64,000 nt of DNA from Stropharia rugosoannulata (GCA_028532985.1 JANCIK010000004.1:3782001-3846000), one strand, 5' to 3'; positions 35,622-48,520 are shown, numbered from the stretch's first letter. Notes: a model not told the origin generated them from the letters alone. Numbers and translations are program-made.

Positions 35622-36222
35622 TGCAGGGAACGCTGCCAGGTGCTGAGCTGTTCTTTGACGCGTATACCTATTTTCCCTTACAGGGTGGATATGATCAAGT
35701 TTTCTGTTTCCCATTCCCCCATTTATTTTCACGTATGTCTGCAGAGTTAATTGCTTAAACGTTCACCGTCCTCCTGCTTCAACGTACTACTATTAGTGAT
35801 TTTTTTTTTAGCTGAACAGTTTATGTCAATACGTTGGAGACCCTGACGATCATTTCAACTTCAATACCCGTGTTTCTCCCTGTAAAACATCGTAAAATCG
35901 AACTTCCCAACCCTCCCTGGCTTACATGCAATATTATGAGCTACACACATAGTATCTACCTCATAACTGTTACGGCAAGTTTACTGGATGCCGGGACCAG
36001 TACGGGTCACGGAGCCGATGTTGCTTATGTAAAGCACCCAATACTAAATGAGAAATGGTGGAACGCTTTCTTTACTTTTCTCCATCCTTCCACCTCGTTG
36101 CCAATGTTCTAAACGTCCCCCTCGGTCAATCCCCTATGTCTTTTTCCGTATGTCATCCCAGTATTACTATCTTAGTCGATTCTCACCATCATAGAGAGTC
36201 AGCGCATTATTCGATCGCGATC
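35622..36222. other. Intergenic region
   Basis: Possible alternative last exon of the preceding gene at about 35684-35755; otherwise nothing recognised. Confidence 0.4.
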
Positions 36223-37511
36223 ATGGCGACTACCTCACTAGACCTCCCACTCGAGATCGCAGAGCTCATCATCGACGAGACTGCGAATGCCGGCGACAAA
36301 GAAACACTAAAAAATGTGTCCATGGCCTCGCGGCGCTACACAAACCGCTGTCAGCGCCATCTGCTGCATACAGTCAACCTTGGCGACCGGTGCATACCCG
36401 GCGGCGAGTACTACAAACGGCTGCGCCTCCTCCTTGCACGCTCTCCAGCTCTTGGAGAATATGTGAAAGAACTGTATCTTGTTGACACTTACGTCTGGGA
36501 TCGTGCCAAAGATGTCAATTGGGGTTGGCTCATCGCGGAGGATGGCCTAGCGGACGTCCTGGCTCTCCTACCAAATCTCACAACCTTCTCCATTCGATTC
36601 AACGCGCAACAACCAGCATGGCCGAGCTTTGTCCCTGCGCTGCGCCACGCTCTCATTCAGCTTGCACAACGTCCCAAAGTTCAGACTTTTGCACTGTCCC
36701 GTATCGGACGCTTCCCGTCGAGTCTTCTCATCACATTGGCAGCTAGTGTGCGTCAGCTCGAGCTCACGGACTTGAGTGTGCAGGAATTTACGCCTGCCGC
36801 ACCGCTGGAAGTCGTTCTCGGTGTCGCGGCGATTGCAAACCCAATCGTCGAAGTGTTGACTCTGCGCGCACCGAAGGCGGCCATGCTCCACGTGTTGAGG
36901 ACGATCCTGTCCGTTGCACCCCGTTCAATGCTCAGGAGGCTGCGTGTGACCATGATGGACCACACCGACGAAGCAGCGGCTCTGGAGCTATGGAGCCTAC
37001 TCCACTGGGCCTCTAATAGCATCAGGGAGCTCGAATGGCTACCAGCCGTCCGCCCGCCTGTTCCCGCGACGCGTGAGTAACTTACATTCCAGTTTTCGCT
37101 AGACTAATTTGTTTAGTCCCCCCACCCCCAATAACCCTGGCAATCCTCACGCGCCTCACGTCTCTGCACTTCCTCGTCAACTTCCATGCGCCAGCTCCTG
37201 TCTTTGCTGCCCTGCTTCCATTGCTCGGACAGGTTTCTTCTGGGTCGTACTTCCGCCGGCTTACGATCGAGTGCATGTTTATCCAGCCCGTGGAGCTCGT
37301 CGCGTGCCAGCGCGACTGGGCTGCACTCGACTCCATACTCTGCACATCCGCGTTTGACGGTCTCAAAGAAGTGGTGTTCGTCGCGCGTCGTCGATCATCT
37401 CCCGACCAACTACGAAAGCAAATGCTCAGCGCAGGTGTTGTACTTGAGGAGATGCTTCCACTGGCTAGAGCGGGCGGCGTGAGGGTATGGTTTGATCGGC
37501 AATTGCATTAA
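36223..37511 (+). CDS. F-box-type protein with leucine-rich region
   Basis: Two exons (36223-37072, 37117-37511), 1245 nt, 414 aa. The N-terminus is F-box-like (LDLPLEIAELIIDE, then LKNVSMASRRYTNRCQRHLLHTVNL), the usual opening of Agaricomycete F-box proteins that recruit substrates to SCF ubiquitin ligases through Skp1. The rest consists of leucine-rich segments (LPNLTTFSIRFN, VRQLELTDLSV, LTSLHFLVNF) without perfect LRR spacing. The start is the first ATG that gives this N-terminus; the frame is open about 170 bp further upstream. It is a distant paralogue of the gene at 55982-57422: both share HTVNL/HTVDL after the F-box and a single intron near the same place. The substrate is unknown. 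Confidence 0.75.
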
Positions 37512-38120
37512 GTTTTTTTAGGGTTCTCCGTAACTTCGCCTTCGTTTGGGGACCCTTCAAGGATGTTCGGACCGGTTCTACGATCCTACATACATATGCA
37601 AATTTATGGAATGCCGCCGATTGGTATGGAGGCGCGCATACGACTTATGCTTTTTATTCTATTTTCATACGACTCGGCCGATGTTGATCCTTTGAGGTAT
37701 TTATGGATAAGTCATCTCCTTGCAATTTTTGACATGGGTAGATAGGGATACCAATAGAATTTAGAGTCCTTACGTACATACTGCTTACTCAGGCTGGTCG
37801 TTTGGCCTCTCCAACCACAGATGATTTCTAACAATTGCGTTTAACTATGGAAAGATTATGGACGGAAAGATTTCTTACGTTCCAAAAGAAAAAAACACCA
37901 TTACAACCTACAACCTAATTTGTTCGAGAAGAAGTAAATTGATTCGACATGTGTTCGCCTAGACGGCCAAGTTGACTATTGGCTGCAAATAAGCTTTCTT
38001 TGCAGCCCATACAAGTCACAACATAACATTTTATGTACTCTACATAACGACGACTAATAATGCACCTTGTGCTCAACTAATTTCGGCATTCGACATTCAA
38101 CGCAACTGTCAAGCCTATTT
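37512..38120. other. Intergenic region between convergent genes
   Basis: No gene recognised; holds the 3' ends of both neighbours. Confidence 0.4.
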
Positions 38121-38709
38121 TCAAAGGACGTAACCAGCAATGCCTTCGTCGCTGTATCCCAAGTTGTTAATGGCGTTCAGGCGCTCCTGGGCGTTGGTGG
38201 TGTAGAAGTGATCCTGGGCCGAGGCACTGTACATCCTGTAGAAAGGCTTCGCGCCGCAGACGGGCTTGGAGTAGATGTATCCCGCGACTCCCTCACTAGC
38301 GTAACCAAGATACTGCTCTGCGTTGCCGGCCTCAGCGGCGTTGGTTGTGTAGAAGTGGTCCGTCGCGCCTCCACTATACAAGCGGTACAGCGCGGTGGTG
38401 CCGGACGCCTTCGATGTGAAGATGTTGCAGGCGGTACCCTCGCGGTTGTACCCGAGCCTGTAGACAGCGTTGTCCCACTCCGACTTGCTGGTCGTGTAGA
38501 AGTGGTCAGTTGCCCCTGGGCTGTAGGCCCTGTAGAATGGGACTGGGTAGCTGACGCCGCAGTACACGGTCTCTGTCTGCTTGACGTGCGTGGCGTTAGC
38601 TCCCAGTACGGCATGTGTATTTAAAATTACTAACGGCGGTGTCAGCGACGAGCGCAGAGACGAAGCTGATGGATGAGAGCAGGATTGCGGAGGCTGAGTA
38701 GAACTTCAT
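38121..38709 (-). CDS. Small secreted DUF5648-type protein (177 aa)
   Basis: Two exons (38709-38635, 38579-38121) sum to 534 nt. The 55-nt intron has a good CTAAC branch site. Residues 1-19 are a signal peptide (FYSASAILLSSISFVSA). The mature part consists of three repeats of about 46 residues, each with the core ATDHFYTT or AQDHFYTT, flanked by FYRxYS/LYRLYS and followed by a G-Y motif (LGYNREGTACNIF, LGYASEGVAGYIY, LGYSDEGIAGYVL). This repeat is the DUF5648 pattern found in secreted fungal and bacterial proteins, probably a beta-propeller or lectin-like fold; the ligand is not known. It contains four Cys, so disulfides are possible. It looks intact and compact, with the codon bias of an expressed gene. 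Confidence 0.85.
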
Positions 38710-39960
38710 GTCTGGAGCTTGAACGTTGGTGGTTTGAACTTTGAACGCTTCAGGTGATGGAGGTAATGTCAGTACGGGGTCAGTTTTATATCTCAACCGC
38801 CAGCCTATCACGTAAAAGGTTTCTGTACGATAATTCGAGTTAGTAGCACCAAGGCGGATGTAGGCCTCCTCAGTGATCTGACAAGCTATACGCAGCGCTA
38901 CTTGAAAGTTCCCGATATGTCTTCTGACCTACCAAATGCGGATGAAAAGGATGTCTATCACACCGCTTATGGTTTAGAGGGCTCTTGGCAAACAGCGCAA
39001 TACCCCAAAGCTACGGCCGTTGATTCTGTTAGATCATGCCGATTGGGACTGTACACATGCCGTTCAATAATTGTTAAGCAACGTCGCGTCTGCGACGCAT
39101 TAACGGAGCTTGCTGTTCGCTTCTACGCCAGGGACAATGGCACATGCCCACTTCTAATTTCAAAGCTTGGGCGCTATGAGGACTTACGTTATGGGTGGTT
39201 ATAAGTGGAGTTAATGTTATTCAGTATTTCCTCAATTCAGGTTGGCACAGAGAGGCTGTGTTCATTTTATGAACTGAAGGGGATACCCAAATTTCATGAA
39301 AACGGCACTCATGAAGTGGCAATATAGTAATAACATTCATCATTTAGTTTCTGACGAGATGGACTATGGTTCTGAATGCATTACCTAGACAGGTCTTCCC
39401 CAGGTGCTAATGATCCATGGGGAGCGGGTGAATGATTAATAGTTACTACATAGTAGTAATTACGACGCAGGGCTGTACGCCGCAGCCAAGCAAAGTAATG
39501 TTGCTCCGACCAACTTCTCTGATCAAGGGTACCTGATGCGGTAGGAGTACTGGTTCCAGATTCTTTGACGCACAGCTTTTTAGACTAGGTACAAACTGAA
39601 GGCGTTGTCAATACGTATCTTCGCATCTTCTTTTTTCTTTTCTTTCTTTTTTTGAATCTAGGCTGGACCGTATTCTTTCTGTGCTCATAGTAATCCATAG
39701 ATTAGGTGAGAAATATTTAATACTATGTAAAACAACTCGAGAAATTATCGATGTCTGACTTCAATATACCGTTCATATACATACCCGAAACTGCTGACAT
39801 GTAAAGCTAACCGACCCGTGTCACCAATGACTCTGTACTCTAAATAAACGATGGGCTCACATGATAATATCTGCTATCCTTGCTGGTAAAAGTGGGCAAT
39901 GCTTCAGGTTCCGCATTTATGCAGAGTGCGGAAAATGAGATAGAAAAGGAACCCAGTTCT
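38710..39960. other. Intergenic region
   Basis: No gene recognised; a 100-codon frame at 38902-39204 has no support. Confidence 0.4.
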
Positions 39961-41599
39961 CTATAACCAGTCTAAACCCAACATAGTCATGGTCAACAGC
40001 GTTAGCTGCGTAAACTCGATGAAAGTAGTACTAGTAGACGCCGGAATGTTACATGATGTGAGTTGGCCTGTCTTGATTATGAGAGAGAGAGAGAGAGAGG
40101 ATCCGTTCCCGAACAGACGATAGAGATATGTATGTTGCGTATCCTCCGGGCGAATGTGCTGAGTTTGTCCCTGAGGAAGAAATATAGACAACCGTATACA
40201 TCCTCGGCCTGGGCTCCATGGAGCTTTCCAATCATCACTACATCGTTCAAACTGATAAAAACCCAGTCAAACGTCAAGGGAGTGAATTGTGACTCACTCC
40301 CATCCATTCAAGGGATTAACATGGTCTGTGGCTGCCCAAATACCATCAAATGAGAATGACAAAGAGCGATTCGGCTCTGTAAATGCGGAGCGATCAGCGC
40401 CGAATGGTAAGACTAACCCATCGGCGCGGTATTGGTCGAACGAGGCACGATGTGAAGGGCGCAGTAGGTTGTACTTGCAGTCGCGGTGATCCTGCATTGA
40501 TGGATTCTTCATAACTTTATTGTGCGCGTCTCTGAACGTTTCTGGATTGCGTGTAGTCGTTCCCGCGTGGCGAAAGAAGCGAAGAAGGATTAACTCCTTA
40601 CAGTACAGCAAACCTCGTGATCCAAAGCGAAGAACAGTCCATTCAGGGGAATCAGCTTCAAAATAGGTGGATAATAGGTAGTCGGCGATGAGTCGATCAA
40701 TCTTTTCCTTGTACTCTTGAGGCATGAAAAGGGATACTAAAAATGGAAGCGATGTCGGCGGCCCCATCATGCAAGGTAGCCAGAATTAGCAAAAGAATAA
40801 TGTTGCGATAAACGACAGGAAAGCAACAACCGTTTAATAAGATTTTGAGGTGACCGTCGTAGTCAACTGGAAAAGAGTTGACTGTCTTAACCATATGGCG
40901 AATATCACCCGATGCTGATATTTGGCCCTGCTATCAGGATACAATAACTGGAAATAAGACACACGACCTACCGATAAATGCTATGTTAAGATCCATTGAT
41001 TGATCGTTTTCGTTCTGGCTAAGGTTGAGGAGATCTAGTACCGGTGATTCTTCCCATCTACGAACCAATTGATCATTAATGAATATAGCATGACATGGCA
41101 TAGGAAAAATGTCTGCGTACGGAGGGAGACCGGCGCACAAAGATGCATCTCGGCCTGAGTTTTCGTTTCCCTCATGATCCGAATCGGATTCTACAGGACA
41201 AAAAGACGGAATTCGACCTTCTCGTATACAAGCCGGAGACCATGAACTTTCTCTCAGCGCGTTTTTGCAGGCTTCACAAGAAGTTACATTGTGTACGACG
41301 GTGATATGACATAGGTTAACTTACCCTTTTTGTATATCTTCCAATGATGTCCTTGACAGTCCTGATGAAATTTTACTATCAGTAATCTCCATGCAACCAA
41401 ATAACGTATCACTTACTTGGGAGCAGTAAGATACGAGCTTACACGCGCTACAGCTCATCGTTCCTTTTTTCTGACAACAGCTGTCGAGAACAGTACCAAC
41501 GTTCGCGCACGGTAACGTGGCAAGCGGTTGATACGGCGAATCTACGATTTCGATTGGTTTTTCCGCGACTCCTTTGCCTAATGGTAAGTGCTGTACATT
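39961..41599 (-). pseudogene. MYND zinc finger/DUF4470 protein gene, apparently broken
   Basis: Exons can be followed at about 41599-41417, 41361-41325, 41271-40972, 40914 onward to 40298, and 40251 onward. The first two give a MYND finger: CANVGTVLDSCCQKKGTMSC, then SACKLVSYCSQ|DCQGHHW and the final YKKACK. Downstream is DUF4470: IASGDIRHMVKTVNS, RNIILLLILATLHD, then NGW|DLNDVVMIGKLHG and EDVYGCLYFFLRDKLSTFAR. Faults: no start codon, since the frame meets TGA at 41602-41600 just upstream; a one-base frame change in an A5 run (plus strand 40739-40743) inside DUF4470; and an (AG)n microsatellite at about 40080-40100 where the C-terminal part loses its frame. MYND fingers bind proline-rich partners; the DUF4470 role is unknown. 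Sequencing error in the homopolymer cannot be excluded. Confidence 0.75.
40078..40100. repeat. (AG)n microsatellite
   Basis: Uninterrupted AG dinucleotides on the plus strand, inside the C-terminal part of the MYND/DUF4470 gene remnant, where they would read as alternating Ser-Leu on the coding strand. Confidence 0.9.
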
Positions 41600-42731
41600 T
41601 CATACAGGAGGATGTGTGAACACGGTAGAACTTGGCTGGCAGTAGTAAGTCATATTGAAGTCAAGAGCATAAAAGTTTGGCATACATATTGCATACTTAA
41701 GTCAGAAGTAAGTTGGAAAAAGTTGTTGGAAACAAGTCAACAGTCGCATCAGGGCGGCTTACGTATATAATTAGTCACATCACGGGTTTTACGCTGTGAC
41801 AAATCCAGCTTTCAGTTTCCCCAACTTCGACTTGACTTCGACAACCAATCGACAACTTTGCCTTGACTTTACTTTACTTTTCCACCAGCCATCACACCGT
41901 GGAGAGTCTATACCACTGCCACATGTACATGGAAGTATTGAAAATCAGAAATCAACCATTTTTATGCCGAGACACCGACCAATATTGGGCCAACATAAAC
42001 TTGTGAATGCTGACGGAGTTGAAGCTGAAGTATCCAAGAAGTATCAAATGCACTTGAATCGTGATTCGTAAGAGCACTTTACAGTGTATGTGTTGTCAAC
42101 TGCTCAGTCTGCATAGGTCGCCATGCATACATATCAATAGCAGTCGCTTTGGAAAACTTGCACTCCACTTTGCATAAGTTGACCTCAATGCTTGCTGGGT
42201 TTGACCACGACCCACTTCAACCTATCTTTGTACCAACGATAAGTGAAACAGGTATCTTGAGTTCCTCAGCAATTGCACTGCTGGAGTAACCTCAGCCTAG
42301 TTTCTAGACTTCCTCGCGTCTTGCGAGATAACAACAATAACCAAACTACCGTCGAAGCACGGATATCCTCTTCTTCCTTAACCGGCGTCCCCAGCCAAGC
42401 CACCATCTCCAATCAACCGTTCTTCCAATTCTCTGGAAATGATAAACGTGGTATTACGCCTTCATATATGGATCATTTCTCGCTCGATGGCCTGGTCAGG
42501 TGCCTATAATTGGTAGTATGCGCCGCTCACGGGTAATCCTCGGATAATTAATTTCACCACGAGCTTGATACCATGACGGCTCGAACAGGTGCTGGGAGGC
42601 TTATAAAGCCCCGAGGGGCGCGAATGCGAATGAATTGTACCCCACATTGTATACCCGATCTGCAGGTAACTGGGACATTGTCGACCGCCTTTCATTGAAA
42701 TAGCTCAATCACCACTGCTTTTAGAATAATC
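41600..42731. other. Divergent intergenic region
   Basis: Lies between the minus-strand MYND gene and the plus-strand GH3 gene. Frames at 41796-42071 and 42273-42509 have no recognisable content and could not be joined. Confidence 0.4.
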
Positions 42732-45700
42732 ATGGCGCCCTCCGATTTCGCTAAAGCAGATATCGACGCTGTTGTCGAAAACCTCACCACGCAAGAAGCT
42801 ATACTCCTCACTGCTGGCGAAGGATTTTGGCACACACAAGAGATCAAACGTCTTGGGATTCCAGCGGTCAAGGTATGCGCCCTCAGGCTATTTATAAGCA
42901 CCTATCTTTGTTCACGCTCTATAATTAACTTCATAGGTTAGCGATGGTCCGAATGGTATTAGAGGAAATCACTTTTTCATGGGTACACCCGCGAAATGTC
43001 TTCCTGTATGTGATATACATCACAGTCGCTTCAGTTCCACTGATTATGGTCATTCGCCGCAGTCGTCTACTGCGCTAGGTGCAACTTGGGACACCGATCT
43101 TGTAAAAGAAGTGGGCTTGAAGCTAATTGCGGAGGAAGCCAAGCTTCGTGCCGCATCAATCGTCCTTGCACCAACGTGTAACATTCAACGTAACCCCCTA
43201 GGGGGCAGAGTACGTATTTCCGCGCCGCAGCATGTCAGGACATAAGCTTACCGTTGTTCTAGAGCTTTGAAAGCTTTTCTGAGGACCCATTCTTGTCAGG
43301 AATCATAGCGGCTGCCTATGTCAACGGCGTTCAAAGCGGTGGCATTGGTACAACGATTAAGCACTTTGTGTGAGCGCAAATTGTGGTTACCTGAACATCA
43401 CTCATATTACTTGCAGAGCGAATGACAAAGAGAACGACCGAAATGCATATGATAGCATCGTCAGTCCGCGTGCCTTGCGCGAAATATACCTCATGCCCTT
43501 CATGCTGGCGCAGAAGTACGCTCAGCCTTGGGCGTACATGACAGCGTAAGGAGTTGGTCGTTATACGTTCGTTGTCCCGCTCACATGTTGTAAAGTTATA
43601 ATCGGGTAAACGGCACACATGCATCTGAGAACACGTTCCTTCTCCAAGACGTCTTGAGAAAAGAATGGGGCTTCGATGGAATGGTATGTTCTTCGTGTTT
43701 TACTTTACTTTATGCTGAGATGTCATCCCCTAGGTCATGAGCGATTGGTACGTACCCTTTCGTATTTTAATGAGCTTGATTTGATACTGGTATCACATAG
43801 GTTCGGTGTCTATAGTGTTGACCTCGCCCTGAATGCTGGACTGGATCTCGAAATGCCCGGCGATAATAAATGGCGTACCCTTGACCTAATGACGCGCTCG
43901 GTGGTGTCGCGCAAGATCACCGTACGCACTATCAAAGCCAGAGCTAAGAAGGTACTTGAGCTCGTGAAGAAATGCGCTTCGGGGGCACCAGAGGTGCTCG
44001 ATGGCGACGGTCTGGAACGTACTGTCGATACGCTAGAGTCTAAAACGCTGCTGCAGAAGGTCGGCGCAGAGTCTATCGTCCTGCTTAAGAACGACAATGG
44101 CGTTCTCCCCTTGTCCCCAAAGAAATTGAAGAAGGTCGCTGTTATTGGTCCCAACGCCAAAGCCATTGTCCTGAGTGGCGGTGGTTCGGCGGCACTGAAG
44201 GCAAGCTTCTTCGTTAGCCCTTACGAGGGCATTGTCAATGCGTTGAGGGAAGCTGGTACAGAGGTTGTCTACAGCGAGGGTGCACGCGGTCAGTCGTTGG
44301 ATACATTCTTCACATGGTTGATCACTTACTCTGATATCCAGCCAACAAAACCACACCATCGCTCGACTATGACATGTTCACAGCGGATGGCCGGCGTGGA
44401 TGGATCGGCTCGTGGCATCGCCATACGAGCGATGACAGCTTTGAAGTAGCTGACCTCGTGCGCGAGCAATATATCGACGAAACAAGGATCTTCATCAGCA
44501 CCTCATATCCCAAGGGCATCACGAGGAAATGGACGCTCAAGCTCCGCGGCCAGCTGAAACCTAGAGAAAAGGATTGTACTTTCGAATTCGGTCTCACTGT
44601 TGCAGGAAGGGGAAAAGTACGTGCCGTTTCAATGTTGACACAAAGTCGGAGTGGTGGCTGACGTACCACATTAAACAGCTCTACGTTGATGGAAACCTTG
44701 TCGTTGATAACTGGACTCGCCAACGTCGGGGAGAGGACTTTTTCGGGGTGGCCTCAGAGGAGGAACTGGGTCGGTACGATCTCAAAGCCGGAGTAAAGCA
44801 CGAGATACTTGTAGAATTCTGCAATGTACGAGCACCTGCGGATGGCGATGAGGACGAATTGGTCATGGACAGGTTTGTGATTGGTTCTTTTCCTGTACTT
44901 GTTACTAATTTTAACGACCAATGATAGTAACCCTGGCATCCGGCTGGGGGGCACGGAGGTCCAGGATGCCGACGAGTTGATGGAGAGCGCTATCACGTTG
45001 GCACGAGAAGCGGACGCCGCCATTGTGGTAGTTGGTTTGAATGGGGAATGGGAGACAGAAGGCTATGATCGCAAGACACTCTCGCTTCCTGGGCGCACGG
45101 ATGAGCTAGTGGCGAAAGTTGCGGCGGCTAACTCAAAGACAGTGGTCGTCACTCAATCAGTGAGCGCATTTCCTTTCTGTCCGACTGCATTTTCGCCGTT
45201 CAAGGCGCACTACACTGGCTATTGAAGCAGGCTACTTACCATGTTCCTTTAGGGATCCGCGATCACTATGCCGTGGAGCGCGTCGGTGCCTTCTATCATC
45301 CATACCTGGTACCTCGGAAATGCTTCGGGTGACGCCATTGCGGATGTGCTCTTTGGCAGGCATAATCCATCGGGGAAACTGTCGCTCACATTCCCCAGGA
45401 AGGAAGAAGATATTCCTTCCTTTGGACATTTCCATTCTGAAGACGGCAAGGTAATCGATTAATATTTTATGCGAGTGCATTCTAATTGGCGCTCTAGGTC
45501 CGCTATGGAGAAGATCTATATGTCGTAAGTGTTTCTTTTTATAACCTTGTTGATGATCTTCATGTTTCGGCACAGGGGTACAAACATTACCAGCATCGTA
45601 ATATCGCGCCTCTCTACGCATTCGGGTATGTCTTTTGCTTGCAATTTGAACACGATCATATATCATTTCCTTCGTTACAGACATGGACTCTCGTATACTA

Positions 45701-46089
45701 CTTTCAAGCTCGACGGGCTCTCCCTCTCATCGCCAACCGTCTCCAATTCAGAGTTCTCGCTTACTGCTTCCGTTAAGGTCACCAACACAGGAAACCTTGC
45801 TGGCACCGAGATTGTACAGGCGTACATATCCCTTCCGTCCACGTCCGATCTCACTCATCCATTGTTACAACTCAAAGGATTCGCCAAAGCGCGCGACATC
45901 GCGCCCGGGGAGACAACGACGGTCACTATCAAGTTCGACAAGTACGCCGTATCGTACTGGAGTGAACTTTATAATACGTGGGCGGTGGAGAAGGGCGTAT
46001 ATGGTCTCAAAGTCGGGACATCTAGTGACAATCTTCCTCTGGAAGCCAAATTTGAGGTAGCAAGTGCATTTGAATGGCGCGGACTTTAA
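42732..46089 (+). CDS. GH3 beta-glucosidase with PA14 insert (855 aa, intracellular type)
   Basis: Fifteen exons: 42732-42872, 42937-43005, 43063-43209, 43263-43369, 43417-43545, 43596-43683, 43734-43747, 43801-44288, 44342-44616, 44679-44872, 44928-45159, 45253-45450, 45498-45524, 45576-45625, 45681-46089. They sum to 2568 nt. Domain order: GH3 TIM barrel (residues 1-290; [23 protein letters not shown]), nucleophile Asp in MSDWFG, a PA14 domain at about 400-545 ([12 protein letters not shown]), the GH3 C-terminal sandwich ([16 protein letters not shown], with the likely acid/base Glu), and a fibronectin-III-like end after GHGLSYTTF. It hydrolyses terminal beta-glucosyl residues from cellobiose or aryl glucosides. 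There is no signal peptide, which fits the cytosolic GH3 group of basidiomycetes. Nothing is missing. The catalytic aspartate is encoded by a 14-nt exon. Confidence 0.92.
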
Positions 46090-46933
46090 CCTTGACTAAC
46101 CCTTACTTTGGGAACATTGGACATATGTTGATTCAAATACACTTTGTACAACCACCGTTCTTGTATTTTTAATTTGTCGTGAATCTATCTTTCAGTCCAA
46201 CCAGCGCTGAGAAGACTCAAACCCAACATGGGTTTATTTAGTAGCTGCGGAAAACCATGTGTCGATAGCCCATTGGACTATGTAACTAAACCCTTTTCTA
46301 TCTCAAGCCTTGACTTCGCTTCCAGTAATTATAATCGTTTTTAAATGCGTAAATTATGTACAGTACTCTGCGCACAATGCGCTATGATCCTACCTCCGTG
46401 TTAGACAACACTATAGCTATACTAAAGTAAGATTCATATTCCGGCATTCAAAGATTTATTGGTGTTTTAAATTTCCAAAATGCGTAGAGAATGCATCCAG
46501 TTTTGGGAAATATTGGGCGTGATCCATTGGCAGGAGCTATTGCGCTCAGCAGTCTCTCAATTTGAGTTTGAACAGTACAGATGGAAGCATGAGCTTGAGC
46601 AGTTTAAACTTTGGAAGTGTCCAACAACTTTTCGTTTATGATATAAATATATGCTGATAGACACTGCGCACCGTATAATGGTATGGGAACCGCAGCTGGA
46701 CCAGGAGATAGGCATTTCGTTCCGTCAGAGGCGCAGCGGTGTAAAAATAAATCATAGCAGCGTGGATCCATAAATAGATTGATATTGCAGTGCCTTGCAG
46801 CGCCCTCACCGGCACATAGGTGATAGAAATCAAATACTCATCGCACGTGGATAGGGTGCTCGTAGTGCTTTAAAGTCGCTGTCAATGGCCTGTCTCTCTT
46901 CATAGTACCCCCCTCCTTCCGAGCTTCATCGAA
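46090..46933. other. Intergenic region
   Basis: No gene recognised. Confidence 0.4.
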
Positions 46934-47929
46934 ATGGATAACTCCCAACCTATCGACCTGGCAAAGGCGTTTGGCTACCGTTCGGAGGCCGCTGCCATTA
47001 TCTTCGCGCTTCTCTATATTCCACTCCTGATCTTCTTTGTCTACCGGTCCTTTCTACGCCCCACTTATGTTCATTTTGTAATGACATTCTTCTGTACCAG
47101 TGAGTGCTTATTACGCTTGAAACTTCAGAGTCTCATGTAATATTTTACAGTCCGGATTGCTGCATTTGTATTGCGCGCCATACTGATATCAGTTGTGTCC
47201 GAGGGCGAGAAGTTGGGAGTGCTCATCGCCGATCAAATCCTTTTTGGAGTTGGCTTTTTCGGGCTCCTCTATTCAGCGTATACATTGGTATTGGATATGT
47301 GAGTTTCATTTTATGACTATGGCAGTGCAGAATAGCTCATATCCATAACAGAGAAATCATGTTAAATTTCCCGGAGAGCAGTAATCCAATAATACGCTTG
47401 ACGAAAAACCGTCGGCTGTACCGAGTCGCTCTCTTGATAGCCGTTATTCTAGTCATCACATCAACTACATCTACAAAGAGCGATGGAACAGTCTCACATT
47501 CAGCAAAGGTCGAACACGAGGCCGGAGTGTTCATTTTTCTGGGTTTAACTGCTCTGCAGGCCTTGCAGACCCTGTTATTAGCGAAGACGGAAATTTCAAG
47601 TATATCTTTCCATATTACTTCCAGTGATTGAGACTTACGGTTTATTCTTAGTGGGTCGCCAAGAGAAGCGGGTGAACGAACCTTTCGGATCCCGACATGC
47701 AATGACCATTCTTCTACTCGCTTCGGTACTCCTTCTTGTCCGCGAGGTGTTCTCGGCGATTACAGTAAACAATTCTACAAAGCAAAACACGGAGCACTTT
47801 TGGTATCCTTTGATGGCTACACCTGAAATACTGGTAGCCATTTTATTTTTGACGCCAGGACTAGTTCCGCGCCGAGAGGATCTAAGACAAAGACACCCTC
47901 AACAGTTGCAGCCGAGTCCACAGGTTTAG
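46934..47929 (+). CDS. Seven-helix membrane protein, DUF7702-like
   Basis: Four exons (46934-47099, 47151-47298, 47352-47599, 47652-47929) sum to 840 nt, 279 aa. Start MDNSQPIDLAKAFGYRSEAA, followed by seven hydrophobic segments: ALLYIPLLIFFVYRSF, FFCTIRIAAFVLRAI, LFGVGFFGLLYSAYTLVLD, YRVALLIAVILVIT, FIFLGLTALQALQTLLLA, a segment around MTILLLASVLLLV, and PEILVAILFLTPGLVP. The order and the R-I-A-F-L-R after helix 2 fit fungal DUF7702/RTA1-like proteins; I am more sure of the topology than of the name. The tail is short, polar and Gln-rich. All splice sites are good and the phases agree. It does not belong to the family of the other membrane proteins in this window. The function is unknown. 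Confidence 0.75.
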
Positions 47930-48520
47930 AAAATTACGCATTCCTTGCTTAAATTTTTAGTTATCTAGTGGGATCGTAGACAAATGCGTAGTACCAGTGC
48001 ACATCCTTATTATACCTTTATTACCCTTGGATGTAAGAACACGGTGTCTTCAATACAATACCTTGCATATAGCATGATTGGCCGTATCATATCCATACTC
48101 TGCTCACAGCACAGTGAATTATTAGTGCGTACCGGGACCTAACATTAGTTATAATTTTATATCCCTAGAGGCACACTGCACTATGCACATTAATTACGTT
48201 ACACGTATAGTCAACTTGCACTACTTCCTCATCTTCTGATAAGAGAACGCAAAGAGCAGAGTGCTTTACATCAAAGTCGAATCGTCGACGACATGTCAAG
48301 AGCGTCAAAAATTACTTATGGTATACCAGTCCAGCCTCAAGGACAAGGGATTATACTTATCATTGATCTCGATTCACAGATCTCGATCAGGATTCAATGT
48401 TCAACGTTCAAACTTCAAACTTCAGTGTTCAATATTTAGTATTCAGTGATAAAAAATTCAGTCATCACGTCGAAGTTCGAACGCGACAAAAAGTGATACA
48501 TGAAACAAAATGTAAGCCAA
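47930..48520. other. Intergenic region between DUF7702-like gene and tRNA
   Basis: No gene. About 48394-48450 holds short imperfect repeats of TTCAA/TTCAG type. Confidence 0.4.

Noticed and set aside
41796..42509. Two frames that might form a small gene upstream of the GH3 gene
   Set aside because: Joining them through possible introns gives stops in every phase tried.
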